Shown here: in pieces, positions 32,781 to 46,010 of the stretch
How positions within the stretch are numbered: position 1 is the stretch's first letter
Layout: the number at the start of each line of letters is the position of its first letter
Source of the DNA: Przewalskia tangutica
Lineage: Eukaryota > Streptophyta > Magnoliopsida > Solanales > Solanaceae
Direction: 5' to 3'
NCBI GenBank assembly: GCA_029844215.1
Contig: CM056723.1
Coordinates: forward strand, 6,346,980-6,410,979
Length of the DNA stretch: 64,000 nt
Translations under genes and position numbers: made by a program
Notes under the pieces: generated by a model
What the model saw: only the letters and a program-made list of their open reading frames with translations
The model's database searches: none
What the model was told of the DNA's origin: nothing

Positions 32781-35700
32781 TCAGTGCTGAGGTAGAACAG
32801 GTCTTTTTTCCAACATTTCGTAGTGGAGTACAAAATTATCCTGCATTAATTGCAGAGAAATCAGAAGACTAGAACCTCAATTCCTACAATTTAACATAAA
32901 CTAAAAAATGTAAAATGAAATCCATACCTTGCGGATAGTCTCCCATGTGTTTGGATCAAAACAAATATAAGATCCTCTCTCATAGGCGTTGGTCTTGACA
33001 AGAGGCTCCATGGTGGCGACCCTCATAAACCACAACCGATGTTCTCTGTGGTAAAACCAGCCCCGGTTATACCTGTATGAAATGATGCGAAATTGTTATC
33101 AAATAGATTCAACTAAGAACAAATGCAAGCTAAATAGGTTAATTATGTAGTATGTGGTATCCCAAGAAGCAATCAAAAGCTAAATGGTATCAGGTACTAC
33201 AATAGAACGAACGAGCTCCCTATTAAACCAATTTTCGTACAAAAGAAAGAACATACAATTCATTAGCAGCATATAATTGTGCTTCATCCTTTGGCATGCT
33301 GCAAAAACAACAGATTGAGTTATTTCTAGATTCAAATTTTATGGCCAAGATCACTAGACTTGCTTATCAGAGAGAGACTTGCCTGTAGAAAATGTAAAAC
33401 AAAGTGTCTAACTGAAACTTGGAAAAGTATGCTTGCTGCAGCCAATTCAAAACGTATCAGTAGATTTAAAGAAAAAGGTAGAAGAGATGCAGATAAACAA
33501 GAATATAGAGGTCACTCACATTTAGAGGAGGTGGATACTTGGCATAATAACATTGAGGTACAGTAAATTCTGGATCACCCTTGGCAGGCTCATCAGACCA
33601 CGGGGAACCAAACGTCTTGTGCAAATTTTCGGCAGAGTTCAAGTTCAATCCAAGAGTTGTGAGATCGATCCCAAGTGCAAGAGAAGTCAGATCGGGATCG
33701 CTCATTCTTATTACACTTAGCAAACCAAGCATACCAAAAGGGTCAGGAGCAGCTTGAGCCTGCATGGATTTCATGCCCTGATCCCTGTATGGCTGACCTA
33801 AAGCGGACATTTGCTGCAGCCGAAATTGAGATTGATTCTGATGTTGCTGATACTGCTGGATAAGCTGGTCGTATGAGCCAATACCAGAAACAGTACTTGG
33901 AGAATTAAGAGGCCGTAACCCGATATCAGGAGGTCCACCAGACTGAATCAAATAGAGCAAAAGGCGAGTAAAGTATTACCTAAAACTGTACAAGTATATG
34001 GCCCTTGTAGACACTAAAAATTATGCATGGGAAAAGCTTCTTCACCATACTACTAACAAAAACTCTTAGCTTTCCATGTCAAAACTCAACTCACTAATGC
34101 TTCAAAAGCAAATGGCTCTTCTGGTAAAACCAAATTCTATCTTTGGAATCAGCCGATGTCCACAAGTACTCAGAAACAAAGGTATACGGTATACCAATCT
34201 CAACTATCCCCCCAACCCCACCCAAACAAGAATAAGTTAAAACAATCCAGATAGAAACAGAGGAAGGGGAAACATGTCTTCAAAATTTTATTAGGAAGTC
34301 GCCAGCAAAGGAGGGCCTCAATCATCTCTTTATGTGGAGTGAATGTGATCCATATCTCACCTCCGTTACCCCACACCACCCCAAATATAAAGAGAAAGAC
34401 AAACAGGTAAAAATAAAACGAATAAGAGCAAAAACAAAATGTATAAAGGTAATGCACCTGTTGGTGATAACTGGAGTGTGATGACGGGAAGACATCTGAA
34501 CCATGTAAATGTAGTGGATCCTGGTTGTTTACATTTGAAAAAGAGAGACCGCTATTACTCACCGATGAGGCATGTTGCTGCTGCTGCTGCTGTGAGCGAA
34601 GGGATGAGTATGATCCTCCCAAGTTAAAACCACCAGATCTGCCCATCTGTGCATTAGATAATGAGAGACAAGGGGCAGAGCATTCACTATTAATCACAAC
34701 ATTAAAATAAGAATCCAGTATTTCAGAAATTTGTGTTTACAGAGAAGTGCTGTTGCATCATAGAAATAGTATTATCATGAAGTTGTTCTTTCTGGTGTAG
34801 ATCCATAGCATAATCAGCATTGCCACCTAAGCAAACATGAGAGCAATTCCATTTAGTAGACTCCTAACATGCAAAAGCAACTAGGAACCCTCTTACATTA
34901 TCCCTTTTTCTTTCCGTTTCTGGTCTTCTCTCTAGCTATACATAAAGCAAGATCAGAAAACAAAACAGACAAACAAACTCAGACCTGGAAACTAAAGAAT
35001 AAAGCCACATAAGCATGCTCAAACCATAATTCCTATCCCTCCCAGGAGAAAAGAGACCAATATCCCAGATAAGGCCCAGGACTAGGAAACAAGTTCAGCT
35101 GTGGGGTGCACCACCAACCTCATACTAGGAATTGAGAATGTGCATCCAGTAACACTATGTTTAAAAAAATCAGATCCTTTGTGATGAAACAAAATGAGAT
35201 TCCTTTGCGATGAAAATTAAATCAGAGTCCTTTGCGATGAAAATTAAATGAAGAAACTCTCACAGAGGTATGCAAACTTGTACTTTCAGCTCCCCTCGGT
35301 TATTTCCTATCAAAACAGGGAAATGACACATATTCTTCTATCCCCCCCTCCCCCACACCTTTCCTTTTTCTGACCCCGCCGAACAAATTGTCACACCAAA
35401 GTTATACGGGAGGAGTGGTTTATCAACTAACTTAAGAAAGCATAAGAAGAGATTTGTGCATGCATATAATCACCTTTAAATCCTGGCAAGGCCGGAAAAT
35501 CTTCATTTTGAATGCTGAATTCCTGATTTTGTTGAGCAATTTGTTTTCGCAATGAACCTGATATTGTTCCTTCCTCAGTATTTTCAATGAATAATTAAAT
35601 AAAATCATTTCTGCAGAATATCAAGAAGGAAAGGCGCTTTGATTACCCAATTGTCCTTGAGGCCCTCCAGCAGAACTAGGCCGGCTACTTAGCTGAGGGA

Positions 35701-38700
35701 AATCATTGATATCAAATGGAGATCCATCATTTGAATTCACATCATTCAGCATTCTCATAGAATTAAGGTTACCAACCCCTTGAACATGGTTCTGAGATAG
35801 TGGACCACCAGCTGTAGGATATGAATTACCTAACATAGACATTACCTGCGGAGAGGCTGAATCCAGATGGTAACATTAGCACAGAAGACAGATCGGTCAC
35901 ATAATATATAATATAGGTGCCTAGTTCACCTCAAAACATACAATAACTACTTTATGAAGAATTAATGGCAAAACCAGCTAAAAGTAAGTTTCATCAAAGT
36001 GAATTTACATAATCAAATTAAACAGAATCAAATGATAATATGTCTCAAAACATTAATGAAGTCCTACAAAGATTTTCAACTTGAGGTCTATGGTGGGGGA
36101 TAACAAACTCATCAAATGAGAAGCAAAAAACCAACTAAAGGCTCAAATAGCCAATAGCTTTATAAGGAGGTCAATGAAGAACGAAGTAAAAATGATAAAA
36201 AAATAAAAACTAGCTTAATGCAAAAATCAGATTTACTTGAAACTACTCTTGTTAGGGGTATAAAAAAAAGACGAAAAAGATTAGGCTAAAGTCATAAGCG
36301 GCTCCCTAAATTTGTCCGTATCTTTCACTTTGACACCTTATCTAGGACTTGTTCTTATTGAACACTTAAACTACTCAAAAAGTGTAACTATTAGACACTT
36401 TCCGCTGACATGGCATGGTGTGTGTGCAGGGCCGTTCCTATACTTTTAAGGCCCCGTGCGAGAAATAAAAATTAGGCCCTTTTTTATTCACATGAAAAAT
36501 TAAAATTAACTAATTAATCAATATTAAAAAAATTATTGATCAAAACATCAAATAAATGTATAGTAGACACTATATTCGATTCAATGTTTTCAATTTCAGT
36601 ACAATAAATTATAATGCTACGAAAGAGATACCTTAATTTCATTACAGGAAATATTTATAAGAAAAACTATCATTACATTAGGCATAAAAAATTGATATCC
36701 TTGCATTTTTATTTGCAAAGTCATCAAGCAATCTTTCATAATCAAGAATGTTTGGGCAAATCTATCTAATGTCCCTCTTTGAGACTTGATGAACTCTTCT
36801 ACGTGTCTTTTTTTTTTTACGTTTTTCATGTTCAGCCGAATATTTTCGGGTAAGAGGCATTTGTAATTCTCCTATTGAAACAAAAAGACAAACCAAATTT
36901 AATGTAATCATGTAAAATACAAGTCATCCATTACATACATTACCAATAAAAGTAATGTAAAATCTAAAGTTAAACGCAATTAATTTAATGTAATATTGAG
37001 AACCCTAAATTAAATATAATATTGAGATTTGAGAAATTTGAAACCCTAAGCAAAATGGAATAACCATTGATGCAATCAATCCATGTTAATGGTGAATTAG
37101 AGCAAAATAATTCTCAAAACAATAACATACCAAAAAGATCTTTACTTGGAAGTTGAGATTTCTAAAATAATTAATGGGGAACTTTTTTTTGGATTGTATT
37201 TGTGGTGTTTTAAAGAGGGAGGGAGCCGGAGGGGGGTAATTGGGCCGATGACTTGTAACTTGGGCCTAAATTTGTTTAAAGAGGGAGGGGCCGGTTTTTT
37301 GTGTTTTATAAAAACAAAATCATTTGTTGTGCTGCTCATTGGATTCGAACACGCGACCTCTCACTAGGAAATAACTTTGGGAAGGAGCCCTCATCCGCTG
37401 AGCTACCGATCTCACTGATAAGATTAGATACATTTTTATACATATCTTAATATTTGAAACATATAAAAGAAAAATAAAATTACGAGCACAGGGGGCACAA
37501 GGGCTTGTGGCACCTTGGCCTTGAGGAACGGCCCTATGTGTGATACACCCAACACCAGAGCATGAAAGGCATTTTTTAGCCAATTTTTTTTTAATCTCTT
37601 CTTCTTTATTCTCTCTGTCACCCTAAATTTGTCCGTATCTTTCACTTTGACACCTTATCTAAGACTTGTTCTTATTGAACACTTAAACTACTCAAAATGT
37701 GTAACTATTAGACACTTTCCGCTGACATGGCATGGTGTGTGTGGTACACCCAACACCGGCACATGAAAGGGATTTTTTAGCCCATTTTTTATTTTTTAAT
37801 CTCTTCTTCTTTATTCTCTCTGTCATCCGCTTCCTCCACCATCCAACACATTCTTCCATCACCGCCGCTGACGCCACCACCACCGTAATCACCACTTTTT
37901 TCATCTTCAAATCCGAAAATCACCACCACCGTTATATCCTTCTGATTTTTTTTTTAAATCTAACAACCGCCATTATTGCTAACTTATTCGCCGGAAGAAA
38001 TGGAGACTGCCACCATTGCTCTCTCTCTCTCTCTTCTGCCCGAAGAATTCAGATTTAAAATCTAAAATATCAGATCTACAACCAAAAAGGAATCAGACCT
38101 AAATAACAAAAAAAAACATGGGTTTAAGGGACGACCGGTGGGTGAGGCAGGGATCTGACGGTAGGAGAGGGAGGGGTTAGGGTGGGTGGGGCTAGGATTT
38201 AGAAAATAGATTTTAAAATTTCTATTTTACTAAAATGTAGTTTTTTCCTCATAATCCATTTTATAATATTATTTTAAACCCAAAATACTACATGTCGTCA
38301 GTTAATTAGTCACTTTGCCACGTCACCGGCGAGTGTATTATACACTATATATTTGGCTGATTATCAAAAAGGTGTCTAATAGGTAAACTTTTTGAGTAGG
38401 TTTAAATGATCAATAGGAACAAGTCTTAAATAAAGTGTAAGTGAAAGATGCGGCAAGTTCAGGGGCCGTTTATGACTTTAGCCAAAAGGTTAAACAGGAC
38501 TATCTCCCTCAGAGTTTAGTTAATGGCACATAAACCACCTAGCTTATGTAATAAACAACTGTATATGGATTCCCTCAATTTTTTTAATCCAAATGAAAGG
38601 ATTATCCTCCGCAGTTTTTCACTTGAGGTACATAAACCACCCAGCCGCTGACCTCCTCAACATTAAAGAAATAAAGTGAAAATGTAGATTTACAATCCAT

Positions 38701-41700
38701 ATGTACCTAATTTAGCATATCAACATAATTACACCCAAATTTCAAGTTAAAGCTAAATAAAAGCTTGAGTTCATATATTTTAGGAAACAGACCAAAAGAA
38801 GATACGCAAAGACGATTATTAAAAGTCTATATTTAATATTAGGTACTTCATCCAAGAAAGAATTAAATTATCTAAGCCTCTGTTAAATATGAAAATAACG
38901 TCAGAGACCGTTCTGGATATTAAAAACTGAGAACAGACAGCAGGATGAGGGGAACTAGCAAAACTAGAAGAAGAGAAACTATCAACATATCAGGTTATTT
39001 TACCTTGCTGCATAACGCCACCCATTAGCCTATTAGATCCTTGAACATTTAAATTTCCTGAACTAGTGTTCACAGTCAAATTTAGTCGAGAAGCAAGACC
39101 AGGCATAGACAATCCTGCACCAGAGCTGATGCTTCTCCCAATGTTACCTCCACCGACTATATTTCCAACTGAGTTTGACATCCTTGGACCTGCATTTCCC
39201 AAAATTGGGGACATCCCAAGGCCTTGAACAGAACTTCGACTACCAATTGCTGCAGAGGTTGGAAGAATCCCAGGAATAGAACCTCCAACACCATTAGTGT
39301 TATTATTATATCCCGGGTTACCAACAACACTCATACCACCTCTATTTGACATGCCAGAATGACCATGAGAACTTCCCTGGGATATCTGCAACAGAGATAG
39401 GCAGCGTAATTATGATTGCATTCTAGAGTTTGTGAGTGTGTGTGTGAATAGAGAATGAGAAAGGAGAGGGAAAAAACAGATGCAGGAGAAGTTCGGAAAC
39501 TAATTCTAATCAATGCTTGAAATGGTTTCAACAAAATATTAGTAGATATCTCAAGAGCTTTTCTAAAATCTCCATTTCCAAAATCAAGTTACAACCATTT
39601 CAAAATCAAATCTTCTTTCCCATTTTTCAAAAAAGCATTTGCTCCACCATCTCAAACTATGTTTTCACCAAGTGTAGGAGAGACCAAACCAAGAAAATAT
39701 CAAAATTACCATCTGAGATGCACTTATTCTGTTATTTTCCATTATATAGGTGATCTAAAAAGCAAAAAAAGAAATACAAATACACAAACCTGTGAAAGGG
39801 CTACCGGAATATTATTTGAAGCAAAACGACCACCAGAGAGGCTATTCACAGATTGTTGGACCCCATTTGAAGGGACATTATTTATTACTGTGTTTCTTGA
39901 ACCAAGCGTTCCCGGCATGCTAGGAACATTGAAACTCCCATGAATGTTATGAAGGCCCTGAATACTTCCTGTGAGGAAGAAGTTTTCTAGTAACATTTGC
40001 TTCAAAAATAAAAAAGTAATGATAATACAGAAAACAACTCACCAGAGTGATGATAAAGAGGGGAGGCTGCACCAGATTGAGGAGAGAAAGATGAAGGAAA
40101 TGAGCATCCGGTGTTGTCAGGAAGATTTGAAGCTGACCCGTTCAGAGATGACTACAACCAAATCGTAAAAAAATTGAGTGTGGACCACTAAATATTAGAG
40201 CAGTCTCCATACCCATTTCATGCATCGAGACATCTAAAGCTGATGTGAACAAGATTATATAATTCATCAGTCAAAAGGAAACAAATCACACAAGTTTTTC
40301 GTATGCCTCTGGCGCAACATGTTGGTTTCTTGTAGGCAAGATATTCTAGGAAAACAAGAGCCGTCTAAACTGGCCATATATATTACTTTAACCAAAGTGT
40401 ACATCGGAACTGCATTACTAACGTGTCATAAAAATAAAAGGCTAGGAGATACATCAAAATTGGATCTCATGTTTTCATAGTAACGCAGCCAAATAAGGTA
40501 CTCCACATTTTGGAAGTTCTGACTAGCTCAGCACCTCAGCCTATTCTTGTGAACCTAAGGGAAAATGGCACGACACTTCGTTTTGTTCCTTTACGAAACA
40601 ATTAATGTCAAGTTTCTCCACAGTGATACTTTTGCATTTCTCGAACTGCATTTTGTTCCATAGCAACCCTCATTGATTCATTTTAGATGAATGAATTTAA
40701 TGTTTAGTTTCTATACTCCACAAATACGACTAAACGAGGTAACTAAGTCTAAATTCTGGAAAGATATGTATATTTGTTCCAAAGGAAACTAGAAGAAAAT
40801 AACATGACACTCTATTCTTTACCAAATAGTTGGTGTTAGTTTACCTCCGCAAAGATACTTATATCTTCGTTCTACATCAAAGTTTCCATTCAAAAATTGA
40901 TAAAAGGGCAGCTGGATGCATTAAGCTCCCACTATGCGTAGGATTTTGGAAAGAGTTAAGCCATGCATCCTTGTATTTCTGCAAAAATGCCGGATTTCCT
41001 CAAAATTTATGTTGGATGAAAAAGGTTATGCTCCTTAAATAAGATAACTAAAACTAAGTTCGGAGAAGATACAAGTAACTTGGTTTGAAGGATCCGGAAT
41101 GACCACCAGATATTTACTGATGTTTATTGTGGAGGCCTAAATGGACATATGGCTAGATATAGTTACAGATCCAACCGATCATATCAGAATATGGTTATCG
41201 CGCTAGGAATGAAAGAAAGACTACTTCAGAGTTTGTATCACCTAGTGATTTAGTTTTAGCTAACGCCTAGTGTAACGAGAGGGAATCACACGTGATGACA
41301 TTTTCTTTTATGATAAGGTAAACGGGAGAACATTTTAAAATGAGGTCACTATAATATGTTCTTATCAAAAGAAATGACATGGGCAAAATCGAAAATTCAA
41401 TAGTGGATACTAAAAAGCAGAAACTAGCATTTACGGACAAACTATTAAAGGAGCGAATACGGGACTAAAAGTTGATGCATTGGGAGGAAATGACAACTTG
41501 CATCGAGTAACAAATGAAGTTCTAGGTGTGTAAAGGTCGCATCATGACAACAAAAATCTTGGTGGTAGAGTGAGGAGATACAAAGAACTATCAAAGCACA
41601 ACGGGACTATAGGAAGTTACCAACAGCAAAAGAATCCTTTAAAGAATATAAGAGAGTTAACAAAGAAGCTAATATGGTTATTAGCGAAACTCAATGAAGT

Positions 41701-42295
41701 AGGCAGCTCTCCTAAAAAAGAGTGAAGTTCCGCCCGCCTAATATGGTGATTAGCGAAACTCAATGAAATAATTTAGAATATAAGTTAACACGATCCAAAG
41801 AGAAGGGACAAAAACTTGAACAAGGTTAAATGTACAAGATAATTCCCAATAACTCTTAATAAGAGATAGTGAGGAGATCAGAAGATACAATTTTGATCAA
41901 TTGCTCAACATAAATTAGAGGAATAACTTTAAAATACAAAGAAAACTAGAATGGGATTGAAGCATAATTATAGTTTTTGTACGAAAGAATGATCTAGTAC
42001 CGAACAATACCATCATTAAACAATGAACATAGAGTGCAAGTTAATCAACTATATAAACAAAACAAACAAAATATAATTGATAGCACGAACAAAACCTTCA
42101 TCCTCACAGTGACATATAAATAGTTTTGAACACCCAAGAGATGAGGTAGATAGACATGAGCAACATGTTCTTCCAAAAAGTTGGAAAGTGATAAAAAGAA
42201 CTCAACTGAAAAAGCAACAAATACAAGAAAGAAACACGAGTATCAAATACAATGAACTGTGTGTAGAAAGATGATACATTGAGTAACCCCGACAT
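32781..42295 (-). CDS. VIP2: VIP2 / NOT2, CCR4-NOT complex subunit (13 coding exons, 659 aa)
   Basis: CCR4-NOT shortens mRNA poly(A) tails and represses transcripts; NOT2 scaffolds the complex. Plant VIP2 was also found as a partner of Agrobacterium VirE2. Exons (minus, in order): 42278-42295, 40043-40151, 39790-39968, 39004-39385, 35647-35856, 35474-35557, 34741-34826, 34458-34646, 33520-33942, 33383-33435, 33257-33298, 32928-33072, 32781-32840. They sum to 1980 nt with every phase matching. The protein starts MSGLLNSSLNGSASNLPD. Residues 1-350 are low-complexity Ser/Gly/Asn-rich, with a Gln run near 375. The NOT2/3/5 domain is about residues 500-655, with DPDLTSLALGIDLTTLGLNL, FYSMPKDEAQLYAANELYNR and GWFYHREHRLWFMRV, ending PVLPQH. 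No stop or frameshift was found. The intron between exons 10 and 11 uses GC instead of GT. The start matches the conserved family N-terminus. Confidence 0.96.
36427..37534. mobile_element. hAT-type element (1.1 kb) nested in the Mutator-like element
   Basis: Ends CAGGGCCGTTCCTATA and GAGGAACGGCCC are inverted copies. The flanks TGTGTGTG (36419-36426) and TATGTGTG (37535-37542) agree at seven of eight positions. Comparison with the undisturbed second unit (ATGGTGTGTGTGGTACACCC, near 37733) shows the empty site. A tRNA-like segment lies inside at about 37333-37410 on the minus strand. No transposase. Confidence 0.8.
37333..37410 (-). ncRNA. tRNA-like segment (A and B boxes), not a functional tRNA
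   Basis: The minus strand reads ATCGGTAGCTCAGCGGATGA (A-box-like) and later CGTGTTCGAATCC (B box) at roughly normal spacing. The acceptor stem does not pair and the anticodon arm is irregular, so it is probably a SINE head or captured tRNA relic within the hAT element. Confidence 0.5.
40908..40996 (-). mobile_element. Degraded Au-type SINE fragment in VIP2 intron 1
   Basis: GCATTAAGCTCCCACTATGC and TATTTCTGCAAAAATGCC match the complement of the 3' half of the Au SINE, a tRNA-derived family widespread in angiosperms. The middle is altered and there is no clear target duplication. Confidence 0.55.
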
Positions 42296-42513
42296 TGCAG
42301 AAATGTCAAGAGGTCATGCAGAATATTATCCTTGTCGTACAGAAGGTTCCTTTTCCTTTTCTTCAGAAAGTTTTCGGAGAATATATTTGAAGCCGTTCCA
42401 ATGTGTAATTACTGATTATCTGTAAAGCAATGTGAATGGAATACCCAGTCAAAAAATACTATAATCTTTACCATCAAAACTATGAAACGAAGAAATCATT
42501 GTAACATATTAAA

Positions 42514-42528
42514 GGGGGGGGGGGGGGG
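42514..42528. repeat. G15 homopolymer in VIP2 5' UTR intron
   Basis: Fifteen consecutive G on the plus strand, C15 in the transcript sense. Length may be uncertain. Confidence 0.8.
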
Positions 42529-44570
42529 AACCAAAACCTTGAGACAAACTGAGACATCCACCAAGCACATACATACATACCTTAAAGATGAAAATTAGAG
42601 CACATACGATGCAAACTAGTGCTAGCAAATGGACAGGTTGGGTTTATTTGACCAGGTTAATAATGTATTGAAAAAATGGGGTACAACCTAACCCACCCAT
42701 ATTCTTTTGGAAAGAAATGACAGTTATGATTCCTAACGACCCATATGCAGATCAACAACTGTAATTAACGGTTCTGGTTAAAACGGGTTTGACTGATTTT
42801 ATATAGGTGTGAGAAAAAGAGCGTTCATGTTTTATACATAATTTACAATAAATAGTTAAAATGGAACTTAGATTCTAAATTACTCACACATTCTACTGGA
42901 TTTCCCTCACAACTTTGGTTAGCTCAAACTCTTTTTCATTATTCAATCATTTTTATTTAGCCATCTTAGATATCTTTGCATTCCATACAAGATAAAGAAC
43001 ACGTCAGCACATAAGAACAGTGGAGCATCATCTCTACCTTAAAATAGTTCATTCATCCTTAGAATAAAACTCTACAACAACTGATATATTGAACACAACT
43101 ACAAGCTCAATTTCACCTTGAAGATCTTTCCGTTTCATACAAGCGAAGAAGACGTCAGTGCATAAGAGCAGTGGAGTATCATCTCTATCCTAAAATAGTT
43201 TGTCGTTATAATAAAACGCTAGAACACTTGATAAATTGAACACAATTACACTAGCTCAATTTCACTAATTTTGTAGCAAAGAGAGAGAGAGAGAGAGAAC
43301 TTGAACAAAAAGGAAAATCATTTAAAAAGGTACAACTCATTAAGTTTTAAAACATTTGAGTGTGACGATTTTCCATCTCTTTTGGCACAAGTATAAAAAG
43401 GAAAGGTAGTATGTTTTGGTGATGACATACAAATGGAATTATGAGTAATGTAAAAAAATTCACAATAATATAAAGTAAATTCTCAGATTCTTCATTCTTC
43501 ACTTTTTTTTTCTGCAACAACATATTCTACTACACAATTAGGAAGCATCTAGTAGGTACCTAAATTGCTCTGTTTCCATTTTTAATTAAACTGAATATCG
43601 GGATCAAGGCATTAACTCAAGAAGAATCCACCATTAATCGTGTGCATTTACTCTTTGACTCCAGCAGAAGAAACTCCATAAAGATTTGTTTTCCTTTCTA
43701 AGCCAATAATAGAAAGTTGGTTGAGATACTTGAACGCATAAATTGAGATCGCAATGTCTCAATTCTAGCCTCAAAGAAGACGTAAATTCGGCACTAGCAA
43801 TAGAACTCCAGGCTCTAGGTGGGTTCTTTAATACACTCGCTTTTATACTTCAATGCACATCATGTTTTAGGTCAACAGGCAATCCAAAAGCAGTGCGAGC
43901 GTAACCTGTGAATGGTTTTTCAGAGACCACTTGACCGTTTTTAACACATTTCAAATCCGTATTCGCTCCATTTTATTACAGGTTGAACCTTTATTTATAT
44001 AAATAGGCAAGTTTAATACGTTTTAGGTTTTACTATGGGTTAAAATTGTCCGCACTAGCGCAAACCAGTAATGTACGACAAAATATTTGAAAAAGTTACC
44101 ATCATCATCCACAATGCTAAAATTTCAAAACTTACAAAAAAGAATTAGCATAATTTGTAGTCTTTATCGTCATGGAACCACCAAATAGGTAACTCTTACA
44201 CTTCTTTTTCCTTTAATTAATTTTGATATAAATTACTAGATTTTAAAAAGGGGAAATTTCAGATTATTTGCTCCAATTAAATTAAAACAATCAAACATAT
44301 CCACTCAGATAAATAAGTACCTAAAACCTATCGCCTAAGCAAAAAAATTAGTAATTGCCAAATCAGCATGTAACTGAAACAAAAAAAAAGGGAAAATCAT
44401 GCAAGCAAGTTAAACATTAGATACAAGTTACTACCAAATTAAAACCCTAGCATTTATCTAACCATTAAATCGACAGTTGTATATATGAATTAAAAAAATG
44501 ACACATAAATTAATAAACATAGATAGAACTGATAGCGAATAAATGGTGTTAATGACAAAAGAGATATTAC

Positions 44571-44700
44571 CAGAGATTTGTAGTGCTTTCTAGTTTCTAC
44601 TGATCTTTTGATGGTGATGAGATGAGAGTGGAGCAATAAAGATCGAACAAAAAAAGAAAGTGAAATAAAAGGGCCGAAAACACCCAAATTGTAAAAGCCC
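44571..44700 (-). promoter_or_regulatory. VIP2 5' UTR exon and proximal promoter
   Basis: Minus strand: a pyrimidine-rich leader with TCTCATCTCATCACC runs into ACAAATCTCTG|GTAATATC, a good splice donor at 44570. This gives a noncoding first exon with a ~2.2 kb intron before the exon holding the ATG. Upstream (to about 44830) is more GC-rich and contains TGACGT (44768-44773). The exon's upstream end and the acceptor site are not certain. Confidence 0.6.
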
Positions 44701-44944
44701 GAAAAAAAAGTTGTTTGCCCCGAAGTCTCACCACTTGGCGATTGGGAAGGTGACGCGTACGACTGATTGACGTAATCTCTTTTGTCCCATTTTACCCCTC
44801 GCCAGTGGGCGCGTGCTAAAATACAAATTATTAAGCCTCTTGTTTTTCTTTGACATGATGAATAACTTTGACTAAAATTTGATTTATAGACTAATATCTA
44901 AATCATGTTATATAATCTGAATACAGTATATTGTAGTAATAAAT

Positions 44945-46010
44945 ATAGTGGAAATCTAAACTCAAAAGCATACGCTTATTAGAGGTAGGTGACCTTCGTA
45001 TCCCCTTTTTCGTATCATTTGAAGTGTAATAGTGTATAATATAGTGAAAATCTATGTTCGAAAGCATTCGTTTGTTAGAGGTGATCTTCATCGTCTCTTT
45101 TTCCGTTTCATTTGAAATGTAACAATATAGTAAAAAATTCAACTCAAAAGCATACGTTTGTTGGAGATGATTTCCACGTGAAAATCTTGACTCGAAAGCA
45201 TACACTTATTAGAAATGATCACCGCTTCTCCTTTTTCATTTTATTTAAGGTGTTATAATATAGTTAAAATCTAGGATGAAAGCATACGTTTGTTATAGAT
45301 GATCTTTATCTCTCCTTTTTCGTTTCATTTAAAGCGTAATAATATAGTGAAAATCTAGGCTCGAATTAAAGCATATATTTATTAGAGGTTATCTTCGTCT
45401 TTCCTTTTTCGTTTCATTTAAAATGAAATAATATATGAAAATAGGTGATTTCCGCCTCCTCTTTTTCATTTCATTTATTTTGTAATAATATAGTGAAAAC
45501 CTATTTTTGAAAACATATGTTTGTTAGATATCATCTTCGTCTGATTTCCTTTTCTATTTTATTTAAAGTGTAATAATGTAGTGAAAATCTATAGTCGGAA
45601 GAGTATGTTTCGCCTCCGGTCCCTTTTTCTGTTTCTTTTAAAATGTAATAGCATAGTGAAAATCTAGACTCAGAAGCGTACACTCCGCTTCCGATCCCCT
45701 TTTCTGTTTCTTTTAAAGCGTAATAGCATAGTGGAAATTTAGACTCGAAAGCATATGCTTGTTAGAGGTGATTTTCGCCTTTCTTTTCTCGTTTCATTTA
45801 AAGTGTGATAATATATAAAAAGCTAAACTCAAAAATATGTGCTTGTTAGTGATCTTCACCTCTCCTTTTCCGTTTCATTTAAAATGTAATAATATAGCGA
45901 AAATTTAGATCACCGTAAAACATACACTTGTTAGAGCTGATCTTAGAGCTGAACTTAGATTCGAAAGCATACGTCTGTTAGATGTGATCTTCGCTTCCAC
46001 ATTTAAAGTA
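44945..46010. repeat. Diverged tandem repeat, ~85-bp period, about 13 copies
   Basis: Each unit holds GTGAAAATCTAGACTCGAAA, GCATACGTTTGTTAGAGG, TGATCTTCG, TCTCCTTTTTCGTTTCATTT and AAAGTGTAATAATATA. Spacing between successive GAAAATCTA marks ranges from 47 to 97 bp, mostly 73-89. It starts ~250 bp upstream of the VIP2 first exon. No coding. Confidence 0.85.

Larger units (their letters stand above)
36284..38483. mobile_element. Mutator-like element (2.2 kb), non-autonomous, in VIP2 intron 4
   Basis: Long inverted ends of ~125 bp start GGCTAAAGTCATAAGCGGC and end GCCGTTTATGACTTTAGCC. The flanks are AAAAGATTA (36275-36283) and AAAAGGTTA (38484-38492), a 9-bp duplication with one mismatch, the size used by Mutator transposases. 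No transposase is encoded. Inside, a ~250-bp unit next to the left end is repeated (second copy from about 37621), and a hAT element sits in the first copy. It lies between VIP2 exons 4 and 5 and does not touch splice sites. Confidence 0.85.

Noticed and set aside
34200..34457. Extension of the VIP2 frame past exon 8
   Set aside because: It runs through the splice donor GTGCATTACC into intron sequence; the conserved protein continues at 33942.
35846..35856. VIP2 exon 5 starting at GTAATGTCT
   Set aside because: That acceptor would break the reading frame; the upstream one (AG|CCTCTCCGCAG) restores QQASPQVMSML in phase.
37333..37410. A functional tRNA gene
   Set aside because: The acceptor stem does not pair and the anticodon arm is irregular.
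42104..42277. Extended MSGLLN frame as a separate small protein
   Set aside because: Only the first 18 bp are exon; GTATCATC is the donor and SSLNGSASNLPD follows in the next exon.
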